From NCBI RefSeq assembly GCF_011046485.1, contig NZ_CP049256.1, positions 3,596,001 to 3,660,000 on the forward strand: a stretch of 64,000 nt of DNA, in the 5' to 3' direction. The notes under the pieces were generated by a model. It did no database searches and had not been told where the DNA came from. It was given only the letters and a program-made list of their open reading frames with translations. Positions 1-8,417 of this stretch are shown piece after piece. The first letter of the stretch is position 1; every line of letters begins with the position of its first letter. Source of the stretch: Microbacterium sp. 4R-513. Lineage in GTDB: Bacteria > Actinomycetota > Actinomycetes > Actinomycetales > Microbacteriaceae. The position numbers were made by a program, and so were the translations under genes.

Positions 1-2
1 GG

Positions 3-179
3 GTCGCGCAGGCGCTCGCGGAGCGGTTCGCACCCTGGCTCCCCGCGTCCGCGCACGAGCTGCACACGCGCCAGATCGGCTGGGCCCGGGCTCAGGCCGC
101 GAGCCTCACCGATTACTTCATCCAGATCGGGCGGCTCGACCCGACCGAGCGGCTGGACGGAGACTGGCCCATCCGCTGA
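3..179 (+). CDS. C-terminal end of an unrecognised protein (5' end outside window)
   Basis: An open frame runs from the window edge to a TGA at 177-179 and gives 58 residues ending in DGDWPIR. It is followed within 10 nt by a strong hairpin terminator, which supports a real gene end. The fragment is hydrophilic to amphipathic with Trp/Arg-rich stretches and no membrane segment. I recognise no family motif, and too little is present to assign a function. Confidence 0.6.
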   Translation, partial: VAQALAERFAPWLPASAHELHTRQIGWARAQAASLTDYFIQIGRLDPTERLDGDWPIR

Positions 180-185
180 AATGCA

Positions 186-218
186 AGAAGACCCCGTGTG
201 CGACACACGGGGTCTTCT
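186..218. terminator. Bidirectional intrinsic terminator
   Basis: A perfect 15-bp stem (186-200 with 204-218) closes a CGA loop. It lies between the 3' ends of two convergent genes, the partial gene ending at 179 and rpmE2 ending at 230, so it can serve both. The arms end in TCTTCT rather than a pure T tract. Confidence 0.85.
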
Positions 219-229
219 CGGGCTCGGAC

Positions 230-481
230 TTACTTGGAGCCGAAGTTCTTGAAGCGCTGGTTGAACTTCTCGACGCGACCGGCCGAGTCCATGATGCGCT
301 GCTTGCCCGTGTAGAACGGGTGGGAGGCGGACGAGATCTCGACGTCGATGACGGGGTACTCGACACCGTCGAGCTCGACGGTCTTGTCGCTCGTGACGGT
401 CGAACGCGTGAGGAACGTCTCACCGGAGCCGAGGTCGCGGAAAACGACGGCCTGGTACTCGGGGTGGATGTCAGTCTTCAT
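230..481 (-). CDS. rpmE2: 50S ribosomal protein bL31, type B
   Basis: This 83-residue protein is a large-subunit ribosomal protein of the bL31 family. It begins [10 protein letters not shown] and contains the family's [12 protein letters not shown] and RVEKFNQRF stretches. There is no CXXC zinc pair, which makes it the zinc-independent type B (paralogous 'C-minus') form. In many actinobacteria that form is induced by zinc limitation under Zur, but I see no clear Zur box here. The start is fixed by an AAAGGA ribosome-binding site about 8 nt before the ATG at 481. It is a single gene, ending at the shared terminator. Confidence 0.96.
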   Translation of the reverse strand: MKTDIHPEYQAVVFRDLGSGETFLTRSTVTSDKTVELDGVEYPVIDVEISSASHPFYTGKQRIMDSAGRVEKFNQRFKNFGSK

Positions 482-624
482 GGGAAGTCCTTTGAGATGT
501 GGTGCCCTGGATTTTGCCAGGACGGACGAAGTCTGCGGTGCGAATGCACCAAAGAGCGATTCTATCAGCCCTGGTGCCGAACCGAGGAATCGTCCTTCGA
601 CGAGCTCAGGAACCGGAGACCAGC

Positions 625-1416
625 TCAGGAGCCGGAGGCCGCGCGCGCGGCGTGGCGGCCGTCCTCCGACGTCAGCGCGATCGGGAGGCCGAAGGCCGTC
701 GTCAGGTTCTCGGCGGTGAGCGTCTCGCCGATCGGGCCGGCGGCGACCACCTGGCCGTCGCGCAGCAGCAGGACGTGCGTGAAGCCGACGGGGATCTCCT
801 CGACGTGGTGCGTGACCATGATCATCGCGGGAGTCGTCGGCGCCTGCGCGTAGCCGCCGAGAAGCGTCAGCAGCTCCTCGCGCGCCCCGAGGTCGAGGCT
901 CGCGGTCGGCTCGTCGAGGAGCAGAAGCTCGGGGTCGGTCATGACGGCTCGCGCGATCTGCACGCGCTTCTGCTCGCCGTCGGACAGCGTGCCGAACGTG
1001 CGGTCGGCGAGGTGGTCGAGCTTCCATTCGGCGAGGACGCGCAGCGCGCGCCGCTCGTCGATGTCCTCGTAGGCCTCGTTCCAGCGACCGAGCACCGAGA
1101 ACGCAGCCGTGAGCACGACGTTGAGGACGGTCTCCTCGGGCGGAACGCGCTTGGCCATCGCCGACGACGCGAAGCCGATGCGCGGGCGGAGCTCGAAGAC
1201 GTCGGTGCGGCCGAGTCGCTCGCCCAGGATGGTGACGACACCGCCGGTCGGGTGCATGAGGGTGTCGGCCAGCTGCAGGAGCGTCGTCTTGCCGGCGCCG
1301 TTCGGGCCGAGGACGACCCACCGCTCGTCATCGTTCACCGACCAGTTCAAGTGGTCGACGATGTCCCTTGCGTTCCTGCGGACGACGACGTCGGAGAACG
1401 AGAGGACCTGCGGCAT
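625..1416 (-). CDS. ABC transporter ATP-binding protein (stand-alone ATPase)
   Basis: A 263-residue single nucleotide-binding domain. Walker A GPNGAGKT is at residues 37-44, the signature LSDGEQ at 144-149, Walker B LLLLDEP at 164-170, and an H-loop THH follows near residue 200. No permease or binding protein is adjacent, so the substrate is unknown; the general form resembles ModF/FecE-type ATPases. The gene follows glgA on the same strand. A TAGGCT hexamer (1423-1428) lies 6 nt before the ATG, which suggests its own leaderless promoter. The first three bases of that hexamer are the glgA stop codon. Confidence 0.85.
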   Translation of the reverse strand: MPQVLSFSDVVVRRNARDIVDHLNWSVNDDERWVVLGPNGAGKTTLLQLADTLMHPTGGVVTILGERLGRTDVFELRPRIGFASSAMAKRVPPEETVLNVVLTAAFSVLGRWNEAYEDIDERRALRVLAEWKLDHLADRTFGTLSDGEQKRVQIARAVMTDPELLLLDEPTASLDLGAREELLTLLGGYAQAPTTPAMIMVTHHVEEIPVGFTHVLLLRDGQVVAAGPIGETLTAENLTTAFGLPIALTSEDGRHAARAASGS

Positions 1417-1425
1417 GCCGCCAGC

Positions 1426-2619
1426 CTATCGGGCCGCGCCGCTCACCTCTTCGTACAGCGCCCGCGTCGTATCGGCGATCGCGGCCCAGCTGAAGTCGTT
1501 CGCCGCGCGCTCCCGCCCGGCCCTGCCGTAGCCGGCGGCCCGCTCCGGATCGGTCACGACCTCGGTCAGGACGCGGGCGAGATCGTCCACGAACTTCTCG
1601 GGGTCGGTCGGCGTGCCGGTGCCGTCCTGCACCTGCTCGATGGGCACGAGCCGCCCGGTCACTCCGTCGGCGACCACCTCGGGGATGCCGCCCGTCGCGG
1701 TCCCCACGACAGCGGCTCCGCACGCCATGGCCTCGAGGTTGACGATCCCAAGGGGCTCGTACACCGAGGGGCAGACGAAGGTCGTGGCCGCGCTGAGCAG
1801 TGTGCACAGCTCGTGCCGCGAGAGCAGCCGGTCGATCCACACCACGCCCTCACGGGACTCCTGCAGGCCCCGCACGAGCTCCTCGACCTCAGCCATGATG
1901 TGGGGCGTGTCGGGCGCGCCCGCGCACAGCACCAGCTGCACGTCGGGCGGCAGCTGCTCGGCGGCGCGCAGGAGGTACGGCAGGCCCTTCTGACGCGTGA
2001 TGCGGCCGACGAAGACGATCGACGGCTTCGCGGCGTCGACGCCGAGCTGCGCGAGCAGCTCGGCATCCTCGACGGGATGCCACGCCTCGACGTCGATGCC
2101 GTTGTAGATGACGCGGACCTTGGCCGGATCGAGCGACGGGTAGCTGCGGAGGATGTCCCCGCGCATGCCCTCGCTCACCGCGACGATCGCGGCCGCGCCC
2201 TCGTAGGCGGTCTTCTCGATGTAGCTCGAGACGGCGTACCCGCCCCCGAGCTGCTCGGCCTTCCACGGACGCAGCGGCTCGAGGCTGTGCGCTGTGACGA
2301 TGTGCGGGATGCCGTGCAGGAGCGACGCGAGATGACCTGCGAAGTTCGCGTACCAGGTGTGGGAGTGCACGACGTCGGCGCCCGCGACATCCGTCACGAT
2401 CTCGAGATCCGTGCCCAGCGTCTGGATCGCGGCGTTCGCGGTCGACAGCTCCTGCGGCACGCCGTAGGCGGTCGTCCCGGCCTCTTCGCGCTCGGCGCCG
2501 AAGGCCCGGACCTGCACGTCGATCGATTCCCGGAGCGCTTTGACGAGCTCCGTCACGTGCACCCCCGCACCGCCGTAGATCTCGGGCGGGTACTCCTTCG
2601 TGACGATGTCCACGCGCAT
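1426..2619 (-). CDS. glgA: Glycogen synthase / alpha-maltose-1-phosphate synthase, GT4 family
   Basis: This 397-residue GT-B glycosyltransferase belongs to the actinobacterial GlgA family (glycosyltransferase 4). It has the N-terminal donor loop KEYPPEIYGGAG (residues 8-19), a second-domain GRITRQKG stretch, and the E-x7-E type motif within YEPLGIVNLEAMACG. It transfers glucose from ADP-glucose. In mycobacteria the homologue (GlgM) mainly makes maltose-1-phosphate for the GlgE glucan route, and sequence alone cannot separate the two roles. It is divergent from glgC, which makes ADP-glucose, so the pair forms a pathway module. A TAGGTT hexamer 7 nt before the ATG suggests a leaderless transcript. 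Confidence 0.93.
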   Translation of the reverse strand: MRVDIVTKEYPPEIYGGAGVHVTELVKALRESIDVQVRAFGAEREEAGTTAYGVPQELSTANAAIQTLGTDLEIVTDVAGADVVHSHTWYANFAGHLASLLHGIPHIVTAHSLEPLRPWKAEQLGGGYAVSSYIEKTAYEGAAAIVAVSEGMRGDILRSYPSLDPAKVRVIYNGIDVEAWHPVEDAELLAQLGVDAAKPSIVFVGRITRQKGLPYLLRAAEQLPPDVQLVLCAGAPDTPHIMAEVEELVRGLQESREGVVWIDRLLSRHELCTLLSAATTFVCPSVYEPLGIVNLEAMACGAAVVGTATGGIPEVVADGVTGRLVPIEQVQDGTGTPTDPEKFVDDLARVLTEVVTDPERAAGYGRAGRERAANDFSWAAIADTTRALYEEVSGAAR

Positions 2620-2696
2620 GCCACGAAACCTAGTACAAGTGACGCGCCGCGGTACAGCCGCTACCCGGGCCGCGCACGTGCCTCTAGGGTGGTGCC

Positions 2697-3941
2697 ATGC
2701 CAGCAGCCCCCAAGGTGTTCGGAATCATCCTCGCCGGTGGCGAGGGAAAGCGACTGATGCCCCTGACGGCTGACCGGGCGAAGCCCGCGGTGCCGTTCGG
2801 CGGGCAGTACCGTCTCATCGACTTCGCGATCTCGAACCTCATCAACTCCGGTCTCCGACAGGTCGTCGTCCTGACGCAGTACAAGTCGCACAGCCTCGAT
2901 CGCCACATCTCGCAGACGTGGCGGATGTCGGCCCTGCTCGACTCGTACGTGACATCCGTTCCCGCGCAGCAGCGGCTCGGCAAGCGGTGGTTCTCGGGCT
3001 CCGCGGACGCGATCCTGCAGAGCCTCAATCTCATCAACGACGAGAAGCCCGACATCGTCGTCGTCATCGGCGCGGATCACGTCTACCGTATGGACTTCCG
3101 GCAGATGCTCGCGGCCCACATCGAGTCCGGCGCGCAGGCGACGGTCGCCGGCATCCGTCAGCCCATCTCACTGGCCAACCAGTTCGGCGTCATAGACGTC
3201 GCCAAGGACGGCGGCGTGCGGATCAACGAGTTCCTCGAGAAGCCGCAGAACCCGACGGGGCTCGCCGACTCGCCGCACGAGGTGCTCGCCTCGATGGGCA
3301 ACTACATCTTCGACGCCGATGCGCTCATCGACGCCGTCGAGGCGGACGGCGAGCTGCCCACCTCGAACCACGACATGGGCGGCGACATCGTCCCCTATTT
3401 CGTCGGCCGCGGCGAAGCGGGCGTCTACGACATGAAGCGCAACGACGTGCCCGGGTCGACCGACCGCGACCGCGACTACTGGCGCGACGTGGGAACCATC
3501 GAGTCGTTCTTCGACGCCCACCAGGACCTCATCTCGACGCTCCCGATCTTCAACCTCTACAACATGCAGTGGCCCATCCACTCGCAGACGGTCAACTCCC
3601 CGCCGGCGAAGTTCGTTCGGGACTCGGTCGGGCGCATGGGCAACGCGATCGACTCGATCGTGTCGCTCGGGTCGGTGCTCTCCGGCACGCATCTCGAGCG
3701 CAGCGTCGTGGGGCCGTGGACGCTCTCGGGCGGCGGCGCCACGATCACCGACTCCGTCCTGTTCGATCACGTGCAAGTCGGAGCGGGGGCGCGTGTGCAC
3801 CGGGCGATCCTCGACAAGAACGTCGTGCTCGCCGATGGGGCGACGGTCGGGGTCGACCGCGAGCGGGACCTGTCCCGCGGCTTCACGGTGACCGACAGCG
3901 GGATCACGGTCGTCGGCAAGGGCGTTCTCATCGAGCGCTGA
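2697..3941 (+). CDS. glgC: Glucose-1-phosphate adenylyltransferase (ADP-glucose pyrophosphorylase)
   Basis: A 414-residue enzyme that makes ADP-glucose from glucose-1-phosphate and ATP, the committed step of bacterial glycogen synthesis. The nucleotidyltransferase signature [20 protein letters not shown] begins near residue 14, GADHVYRMD follows near residue 125, and a C-terminal left-handed beta-helix region closes the protein. The length is normal for bacterial GlgC. It is transcribed divergently from glgA with 77 nt between the two starts. TAGGGT at 2685-2690 stands 6 nt before the ATG with no separate ribosome-binding site, consistent with leaderless translation. Confidence 0.97.
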   Translation: MPAAPKVFGIILAGGEGKRLMPLTADRAKPAVPFGGQYRLIDFAISNLINSGLRQVVVLTQYKSHSLDRHISQTWRMSALLDSYVTSVPAQQRLGKRWFSGSADAILQSLNLINDEKPDIVVVIGADHVYRMDFRQMLAAHIESGAQATVAGIRQPISLANQFGVIDVAKDGGVRINEFLEKPQNPTGLADSPHEVLASMGNYIFDADALIDAVEADGELPTSNHDMGGDIVPYFVGRGEAGVYDMKRNDVPGSTDRDRDYWRDVGTIESFFDAHQDLISTLPIFNLYNMQWPIHSQTVNSPPAKFVRDSVGRMGNAIDSIVSLGSVLSGTHLERSVVGPWTLSGGGATITDSVLFDHVQVGAGARVHRAILDKNVVLADGATVGVDRERDLSRGFTVTDSGITVVGKGVLIER

Positions 3942-3982
3942 GCGGGCGAGGGATGCCGCGGCCCGCCGCTACGGTGGAAGGC

Positions 3983-4624
3983 GTGCCCGCGCCATCCACC
4001 CGCTTCCTCGTCGTGCTCGACGCCGACTCGACCCTCATCCGCAACGAGGTCATCGAGCTCATCGCAGACGAGGCCGGGCGGGGCGCGGAGGTGACGGCGG
4101 CGACCGAGGCCGCCATGCGCGGAGAGGTCGACTTCGCCACGAGCCTGCGCTCGCGGGTGCTGGCGCTCGAGGGCGTCCCGGTCTCGTCCTTCGCGCACGT
4201 GCTCTCGCGGATCGAGCCGACGCCCGGCGTGCGGGAGCTCATCGATGCGGTCCATGAGCGCGGGGGCCGCGTGGGCGTCGTATCGGGCGGCTTCCACGAG
4301 ATCCTCGACACGATCGCCCCCGAGCTCGGCGTGGACGTGTGGCGCGCGAATCGTCTCGCGGTGAGCGACGGCCGGCTCTCCGGCCTGGTCGACGGTGAGA
4401 TCGTGGATGCCGAGGGCAAAGCGCTCGCGCTGAGCGAATGGGCGCATGACGGCGGCGTCGCCCTGTCGCGCACGATCGCGATCGGCGACGGCGCCAACGA
4501 CCTGCGGATGATGGCGGTCGCCGGGCTCGGGATCGCCTTCAACGCGAAGCCCGCCGTGCGCGAGCGGGCCGACATCGTGGTGGGGCCCGTCGACCTGCGC
4601 GAGGTCATCCCGCTCCTCCCGTGA
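3983..4624 (+). CDS. serB: Phosphoserine phosphatase (HAD family)
   Basis: A 213-residue HAD-superfamily phosphatase that makes L-serine from phosphoserine. Motif I DADST is at residues 13-17 (nucleophile D13), motif II SGGF at 101-104, a conserved Lys near 147, and motif III GDGANDL at 168-174. No ACT domain is present, so this is the short form. The frame stays open upstream to an ATG at 3953. I prefer the GTG at 3983 because TACGGT (3970-3975) stands 7 nt before it in the leaderless layout, and the protein then starts as homologues do (MPAPSTRFLVVLDADST). It lies 41 nt after glgC, but functional linkage is not evident. Confidence 0.9.
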   Translation: MPAPSTRFLVVLDADSTLIRNEVIELIADEAGRGAEVTAATEAAMRGEVDFATSLRSRVLALEGVPVSSFAHVLSRIEPTPGVRELIDAVHERGGRVGVVSGGFHEILDTIAPELGVDVWRANRLAVSDGRLSGLVDGEIVDAEGKALALSEWAHDGGVALSRTIAIGDGANDLRMMAVAGLGIAFNAKPAVRERADIVVGPVDLREVIPLLP

Positions 4625-4656
4625 CGGATGTCGGCGGCCACGCGTAGCGTCGCGGC

Positions 4657-5352
4657 ATGGACATCATCCTGGTTCCCGGTCTCTGGCTCGACGCATCGTC
4701 CTGGGACGGCGTCACCCCCGCTCTCGAAGCGGCGGGGCATCGCGTGCATCCGCTCACGATGCCCGGCGTCGGAGCGTCCGGCGAGGAGTCTTCCGACATA
4801 GGCATCAACGACTGGGTCGACGCGGTCGTCGAGCAGATCGATGCGGTCGACGCGCCGGTCGTCCTCGTGGGGCATTCGGGCGGCGGCAACGTCGTGTGGG
4901 GTGCGGCGGGTGCGCGCCCCGACCGCGTGGCGCGCGTCATCCTGCTCGACACGTTCACGCCGACCGACGGCGGGTCGATCTGGGAGTTCCCGATCGTCGA
5001 CGGCGTCGTGCCCTTCCCCGGCTGGGACTCGTTCGAAGACGCCGAGATCGGCGACCTCGACGATCAGACCCGCAGAGATGTCGCGGGTCGCGTGAAGTCC
5101 GTGCCGGCGCAGGTGCCGACCGACAGCGTGCGGCTCGGCGACGAGCGGCGGCGCGGCGTGCCCGTGACGATGCTGGCGGGGTCGATGACCGGGTCCCAGG
5201 TCCGGGAGCTCATCGCCGACCCGCCGCCCTGGGCAGCGGAGCTCGCCGCTCTCGAGGACCTCGAGATCGTCGACCTCCACTCCGGGCACTGGCCGCAGTT
5301 CTCCAAGCCCGACGTGGTCGCGTCCGCGATCCTCGAAGCCGTCGACCGCTGA
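4657..5352 (+). CDS. Alpha/beta hydrolase
   Basis: A 231-residue alpha/beta-hydrolase-fold protein with the nucleophile elbow GHSGGG (Ser74). The N-terminal LVPGLWLDASSWDG supplies the oxyanion-hole region, and a C-terminal SGHWPQFSKP places the catalytic His. There is no signal peptide, so it is probably cytosolic. The overall layout resembles small EstC/RsbQ-like esterases, but the substrate is unknown. TAGCGT (4645-4650) lies 6 nt before the ATG, which suggests a leaderless message separate from serB 32 nt upstream. It is convergent with the reductase gene downstream. Confidence 0.85.
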   Translation: MDIILVPGLWLDASSWDGVTPALEAAGHRVHPLTMPGVGASGEESSDIGINDWVDAVVEQIDAVDAPVVLVGHSGGGNVVWGAAGARPDRVARVILLDTFTPTDGGSIWEFPIVDGVVPFPGWDSFEDAEIGDLDDQTRRDVAGRVKSVPAQVPTDSVRLGDERRRGVPVTMLAGSMTGSQVRELIADPPPWAAELAALEDLEIVDLHSGHWPQFSKPDVVASAILEAVDR

Positions 5353-5391
5353 CTCCGGACGGCGGATGCGCCGGGGGCGCGTGGTTCGGGG

Positions 5392-6102
5392 TCAGTGCCC
5401 CATGCCCAGGCCACCGTCGACGGGGATGACGGCGCCCGAGATGTAGGCGGCGTCGTCCGACGCGATCCACGTCACGACTCCGGCCACCTCGTCGGGCGTC
5501 GCGAAGCGGCCCGCAGGGATGTTGCTCTTGTACTCGGCCTGGGTCTCGTCGGGGAGCGCGGCCGTCATGTCGGTCTCGATGAAACCCGGTGCGACCACGT
5601 TGGCCGTGATGCCTCGGCCGCCCAGCTCGCGCGTGAGCGACCGGGCGAATCCGACGAGCCCGGCCTTCGACGACGCGTAGTTGATCTGCCCGGGCGATCC
5701 GTACAGGCCGACGACGCTCGAGATGAGGATGACGCGCCCCCACCTGGCACGCAGCATCCCCTTGGAGGCGCGCTTGACGACACGGAAGGCGCCGCCGAGA
5801 TTCGTCGCGACGACGCTGTCGAAGTCGTCCTCGGTCATGCGCAGGAGGAGGGTGTCCTTCGTGACGCCGGCGTTCGCGACGACGATCCCGATCGGACCGA
5901 GGGATGCCTCGACCTCGGTGAACGCCGCATCGACGGCCGCGGCATCCGTCACATCCGCCCGGACCGTCAGCGTTCCCTCGGGGCCCTCGCCCGAGCGGGC
6001 GGTCACGGCGACCTTGTACCCTTCGGCGACGAAGCGTTCGGCGATCGCGCGGCCGATGCCGCGGTTCCCACCGGTGACGAGGACGACGCGATCAGTGGAC
6101 AT
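5392..6102 (-). CDS. fabG: SDR family oxidoreductase, FabG-type 3-oxoacyl-ACP reductase
   Basis: A 236-residue short-chain dehydrogenase/reductase. The cofactor motif TGGNRGIG is at residues 10-17, NAG at 77-79, and the catalytic Ser (128/129), Tyr142 and Lys146 lie within SSVVGLYGSPGQINYASSK. The C-terminal PGFIETDMT and GAVIPVDGGLGMGH match FabG enzymes, which reduce 3-oxoacyl-ACP with NADPH in fatty-acid synthesis. No fatty-acid synthesis genes are adjacent, so another ketone substrate remains possible. The start is the ATG at 6102, preceded by GGGAG; a TAGGCT hexamer near 6143-6148 could be its -10. Confidence 0.88.
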   Translation of the reverse strand: MSTDRVVLVTGGNRGIGRAIAERFVAEGYKVAVTARSGEGPEGTLTVRADVTDAAAVDAAFTEVEASLGPIGIVVANAGVTKDTLLLRMTEDDFDSVVATNLGGAFRVVKRASKGMLRARWGRVILISSVVGLYGSPGQINYASSKAGLVGFARSLTRELGGRGITANVVAPGFIETDMTAALPDETQAEYKSNIPAGRFATPDEVAGVVTWIASDDAAYISGAVIPVDGGLGMGH

Positions 6103-6214
6103 GCTCACTCCCGGGGAAGGTGACGGCGGTGGTCCGCACCAGCCTAGCGGCGCGTTTGACACGCTCCCGCAGCGCTGGGAGCCTGGGAGCGCACGCGACG
6201 GAAGGGGCCCGATC

Positions 6215-6817
6215 ATGAGCGATGCGCGCAACGACGACACGCGGGACGAGGGCTACACGCCGCGCCCGGACGACCAGCCGACGACACCTCTCGACCCGGC
6301 GCCGCCCGCTCCCCCGGCTCCCCCGGCCTACGGCCAGCAGCCTCCCGCGTACGGGCAGGATCAGAGCCCCGCTTACGGCCAGCAGTACGGACAGCAGCCC
6401 CCCGCCGCGGCGCAGCCGTCCTACGGCCAGCAGCCGCCTGCGTACGGCCAGTACGGCACGCCGCCCGCCTACGGGCAGCAGCAGTACGGCCAGGCCGCCT
6501 ACCCGGGCGGCGCGTACTCGGCTCCCGCCTACGGGGCGTACGCGGCGCCCAAGACCAACGGGCTCGCGATCGTGTCGCTCGTCTCGTCTCTCGTCGGCAT
6601 CTTCATCATCCCGTTCATCGGATCGATCGTCGGCATCATCACCGGTCACATGGCGCTCGGTCAGATCAAGCGGACCGGCGAGAACGGCCGGGGCATCGCC
6701 CTCGCCGGAACCATCGTCGGCTATGTGGGCCTCGCCTTCGCGATCATCGGGATCATCGTCTTCTTCGCATGGTTGAGCTGGTTCACCGCGAACGTGGGGA
6801 ACTTCCAGACTTCGTAG
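6215..6817 (+). CDS. DUF4190-type membrane protein with Pro/Tyr/Gln-rich N-terminal tail
   Basis: A 200-residue protein. Residues 1-112 form a low-complexity acidic then Pro-rich tail with repeated PPAYGQQ-like units. Two hydrophobic helices (about 117-142 and 162-187) are joined by a GHMALGQIKRTGENGRG loop, the hallmark of the DUF4190 membrane domain. The repeat tail is probably cytoplasmic and disordered. The function is unknown; such proteins are common in actinobacteria. A GGAAGGGG ribosome-binding site precedes the ATG at 6215. Repeat-unit number could vary between strains because the DNA is also repetitive. Confidence 0.85.
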   Translation: MSDARNDDTRDEGYTPRPDDQPTTPLDPAPPAPPAPPAYGQQPPAYGQDQSPAYGQQYGQQPPAAAQPSYGQQPPAYGQYGTPPAYGQQQYGQAAYPGGAYSAPAYGAYAAPKTNGLAIVSLVSSLVGIFIIPFIGSIVGIITGHMALGQIKRTGENGRGIALAGTIVGYVGLAFAIIGIIVFFAWLSWFTANVGNFQTS

Positions 6818-6876
6818 CCCGTTCCGAGGCCCCCGGCGGGGCCTGTGACCTGCACGCGGCGTACCCTGGAAGCATC

Positions 6877-7287
6877 GTGAAGAACTCGAGCGGAGCGCAG
6901 TCCGCGACGTCGCTTCCGCAGGCGCCGCGTGACGAGGTCGGCGCGCGGTCGACCCGCTACCTCATCACGATGGGCATCCGTGTCGCGTGCTTCATCCTCA
7001 TGGTCGTGATCACTCCTTACAGCTGGTACACGTGGATCTTCGCGGCGGGCGCCGTCTTCCTCCCCTACATCGCCGTCGTGATGGCGAATGTCGGCGAGGA
7101 CGGACGCAGGGTCCGTCGCGAGGCTCCCGAGCGTGCGCTTCCGAGCGCCACGCCGGCGCTTCCACGCGAGGAGAATCCGCGGGTGATCCGCCTCGAGGAG
7201 CAGCGACCGCTCGCGGCGAGCAGCGACGACGGCGTACCGCGGCATCCGTCCGACCTCTCCGATCCCGAGCAGGGCAGCTCCGCATGA
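6877..7287 (+). CDS. DUF3099 family membrane protein
   Basis: A 136-residue protein with two closely spaced transmembrane helices (about 30-46 and 50-71, containing PYSWYTWIFAAGAVFLPYIA) and a polar Arg/Glu/Pro-rich C-terminal tail. The membrane region matches the actinobacterial DUF3099 family, whose function is unknown. The start is the GTG at 6877, with GGAAG 4-8 nt upstream. It overlaps the next gene by 4 nt (ATGA), so it forms an operon with the small Cys/His protein and SURF1, a context that suggests a link to the respiratory membrane. Confidence 0.82.
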   Translation: MKNSSGAQSATSLPQAPRDEVGARSTRYLITMGIRVACFILMVVITPYSWYTWIFAAGAVFLPYIAVVMANVGEDGRRVRREAPERALPSATPALPREENPRVIRLEEQRPLAASSDDGVPRHPSDLSDPEQGSSA

Positions 7288-7502
7288 GCATGGATGCCGA
7301 GCCCGCGATGTGCTCGCGGGCGGGATGCCGCGCGGCCGCGACGTGGCGGATCGATTGGCGCAATCCGCGGATCCACTCCGCCGACCGCCGCAAGACCTGG
7401 GTGGCCTGCGACGAGCATCGCGACTACCTCCGCGACTTCCTCGCGACGCGGGACTTCCCCGTCGAGGTGTCTCAGCTCGAGGCGGCGGGAGAGCCGGGAT
7501 GA
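7284..7502 (+). CDS. Small conserved Cys/His protein upstream of SURF1
   Basis: A 72-residue protein with C10-x4-C15 and C42-x2-H45, a spacing that could hold one zinc ion. It overlaps its neighbours by 4 nt on both sides (ATGA at each junction), so translation is probably coupled to the DUF3099 gene before it and to SURF1 after it. There is no signal peptide or membrane helix. The function is unknown. Similar small proteins beside SURF1 are sometimes labelled 'acetone carboxylase' in databases, a label the sequence does not support. Confidence 0.75.
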   Translation: MSMDAEPAMCSRAGCRAAATWRIDWRNPRIHSADRRKTWVACDEHRDYLRDFLATRDFPVEVSQLEAAGEPG

Positions 7503-8368
7503 GCGTTCGCTCGCGTCGCCGGGATGCCCCGGCCGCCGTCCGCTGGACGGTCTACGTCGCCATCGCGATCGTCTTCGCGATCGCGTGCGCGTTCCTCTCG
7601 AACTGGCAGTTCTCGCGCAACGCGCAGCGCTCCGAGCAGCTCGCCCTCGTGGCGGCGAACTACGACTCCGATCCCGTGCCGCTCGCCGACGTCATCCCGG
7701 CCGGGGCCTCGCTGAAGCCCTCCGACGAGTGGACTCCCGTGACCCTCACGGGCACGTACCTCGCAGACGACCAGCTGCTCGCGCGCAACCGGGCGCACGG
7801 CGGCACGGCCGCGTACGAGGTGCTGGTTCCCTTCCGCCTCGACGATGGGCGGGTCGTGCTGGTAGATCGGGGGTGGGTCCCGCCGGGTGAGGCGCAGAAC
7901 GCCCCCGACCACGTTCCCGGCCCGCCCGACGGCGAGGTGACCGTCGTCGTGCGCCTCCGTCCGGGAGAGCCGCTCCCGGGCTCGGGTCGCTCCGCGCCCG
8001 ACGGCCAGGTGCCGACAATCCACCTGCCGACCGTCGCGGGCCTCGTCGATCCTTCCGCCGGCGACGCGCTCGAGCGGAGCGCGTACGGCGTCATGGTGTC
8101 GGAGGACCCGGCACCGGCCGAGCGGCCCGAGGCTCTCGAGGCGCCGTCGGATGACCCGGGGCCCCACCTCTCCTACGCGGTGCAGTGGATCCTCTTCGCC
8201 GTCATGGGCTTCATCTTCATCGGCTACATCATCCGCACGGAGCGAGCCCACCGGCGGGAGGACGCCGAAGCGGCGCGCAACGGCGAGCCTGCGCCGGTGC
8301 GGACGAAGAAGCGCCGGGATGCCGATGCCGACGCCGAGGATGCGCTTCTCGACACCGCGGGGCGGTGA
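7499..8368 (+). CDS. SURF1 family cytochrome oxidase biogenesis protein
   Basis: A 289-residue protein with the SURF1 topology: an N-terminal transmembrane helix (about 16-34), a large extracytoplasmic domain and a second helix (about 220-243). Family hallmarks include LSNWQFSRNAQRSEQ just after the first helix and GGTAAYEVLVPFRL followed by VLVDRGWVP in the domain. SURF1 proteins help assemble the aa3-type cytochrome c oxidase, which fits the heme A genes ctaA and ctaB elsewhere in the window. The basic/acidic C-terminal tail is typical of actinobacterial members. It starts at the ATG at 7499, overlapping the preceding gene. Confidence 0.92.
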   Translation: MSVRSRRRDAPAAVRWTVYVAIAIVFAIACAFLSNWQFSRNAQRSEQLALVAANYDSDPVPLADVIPAGASLKPSDEWTPVTLTGTYLADDQLLARNRAHGGTAAYEVLVPFRLDDGRVVLVDRGWVPPGEAQNAPDHVPGPPDGEVTVVVRLRPGEPLPGSGRSAPDGQVPTIHLPTVAGLVDPSAGDALERSAYGVMVSEDPAPAERPEALEAPSDDPGPHLSYAVQWILFAVMGFIFIGYIIRTERAHRREDAEAARNGEPAPVRTKKRRDADADAEDALLDTAGR

Positions 8369-8417
8369 CGGCAGGCTGCCGGCAGACCGGTGAGCGCCGG
8401 GCCCGCCGCACCCGCCT

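Noticed and set aside
499..2757. Long plus-strand open frame antisense to the ABC ATPase and glgA
   Set aside because: High GC content leaves antisense frames open; the protein is Arg/Asp-rich without domain motifs, and the opposite strand encodes clear enzymes.
6141..6162. TGTCAAACGCGCCGCTAGGCT before fabG (minus strand) as a possible damage promoter
   Set aside because: The spacer between the TGTC block and TAGGCT is 7 nt, not 8, and the GTG part of the motif is absent; it is better read as an ordinary -10.
6300..6560. YGQQPP-coding repeats as a CRISPR-like or minisatellite array
   Set aside because: The units are short, imperfect, in frame and encode a low-complexity protein tail; there are no unique spacers.
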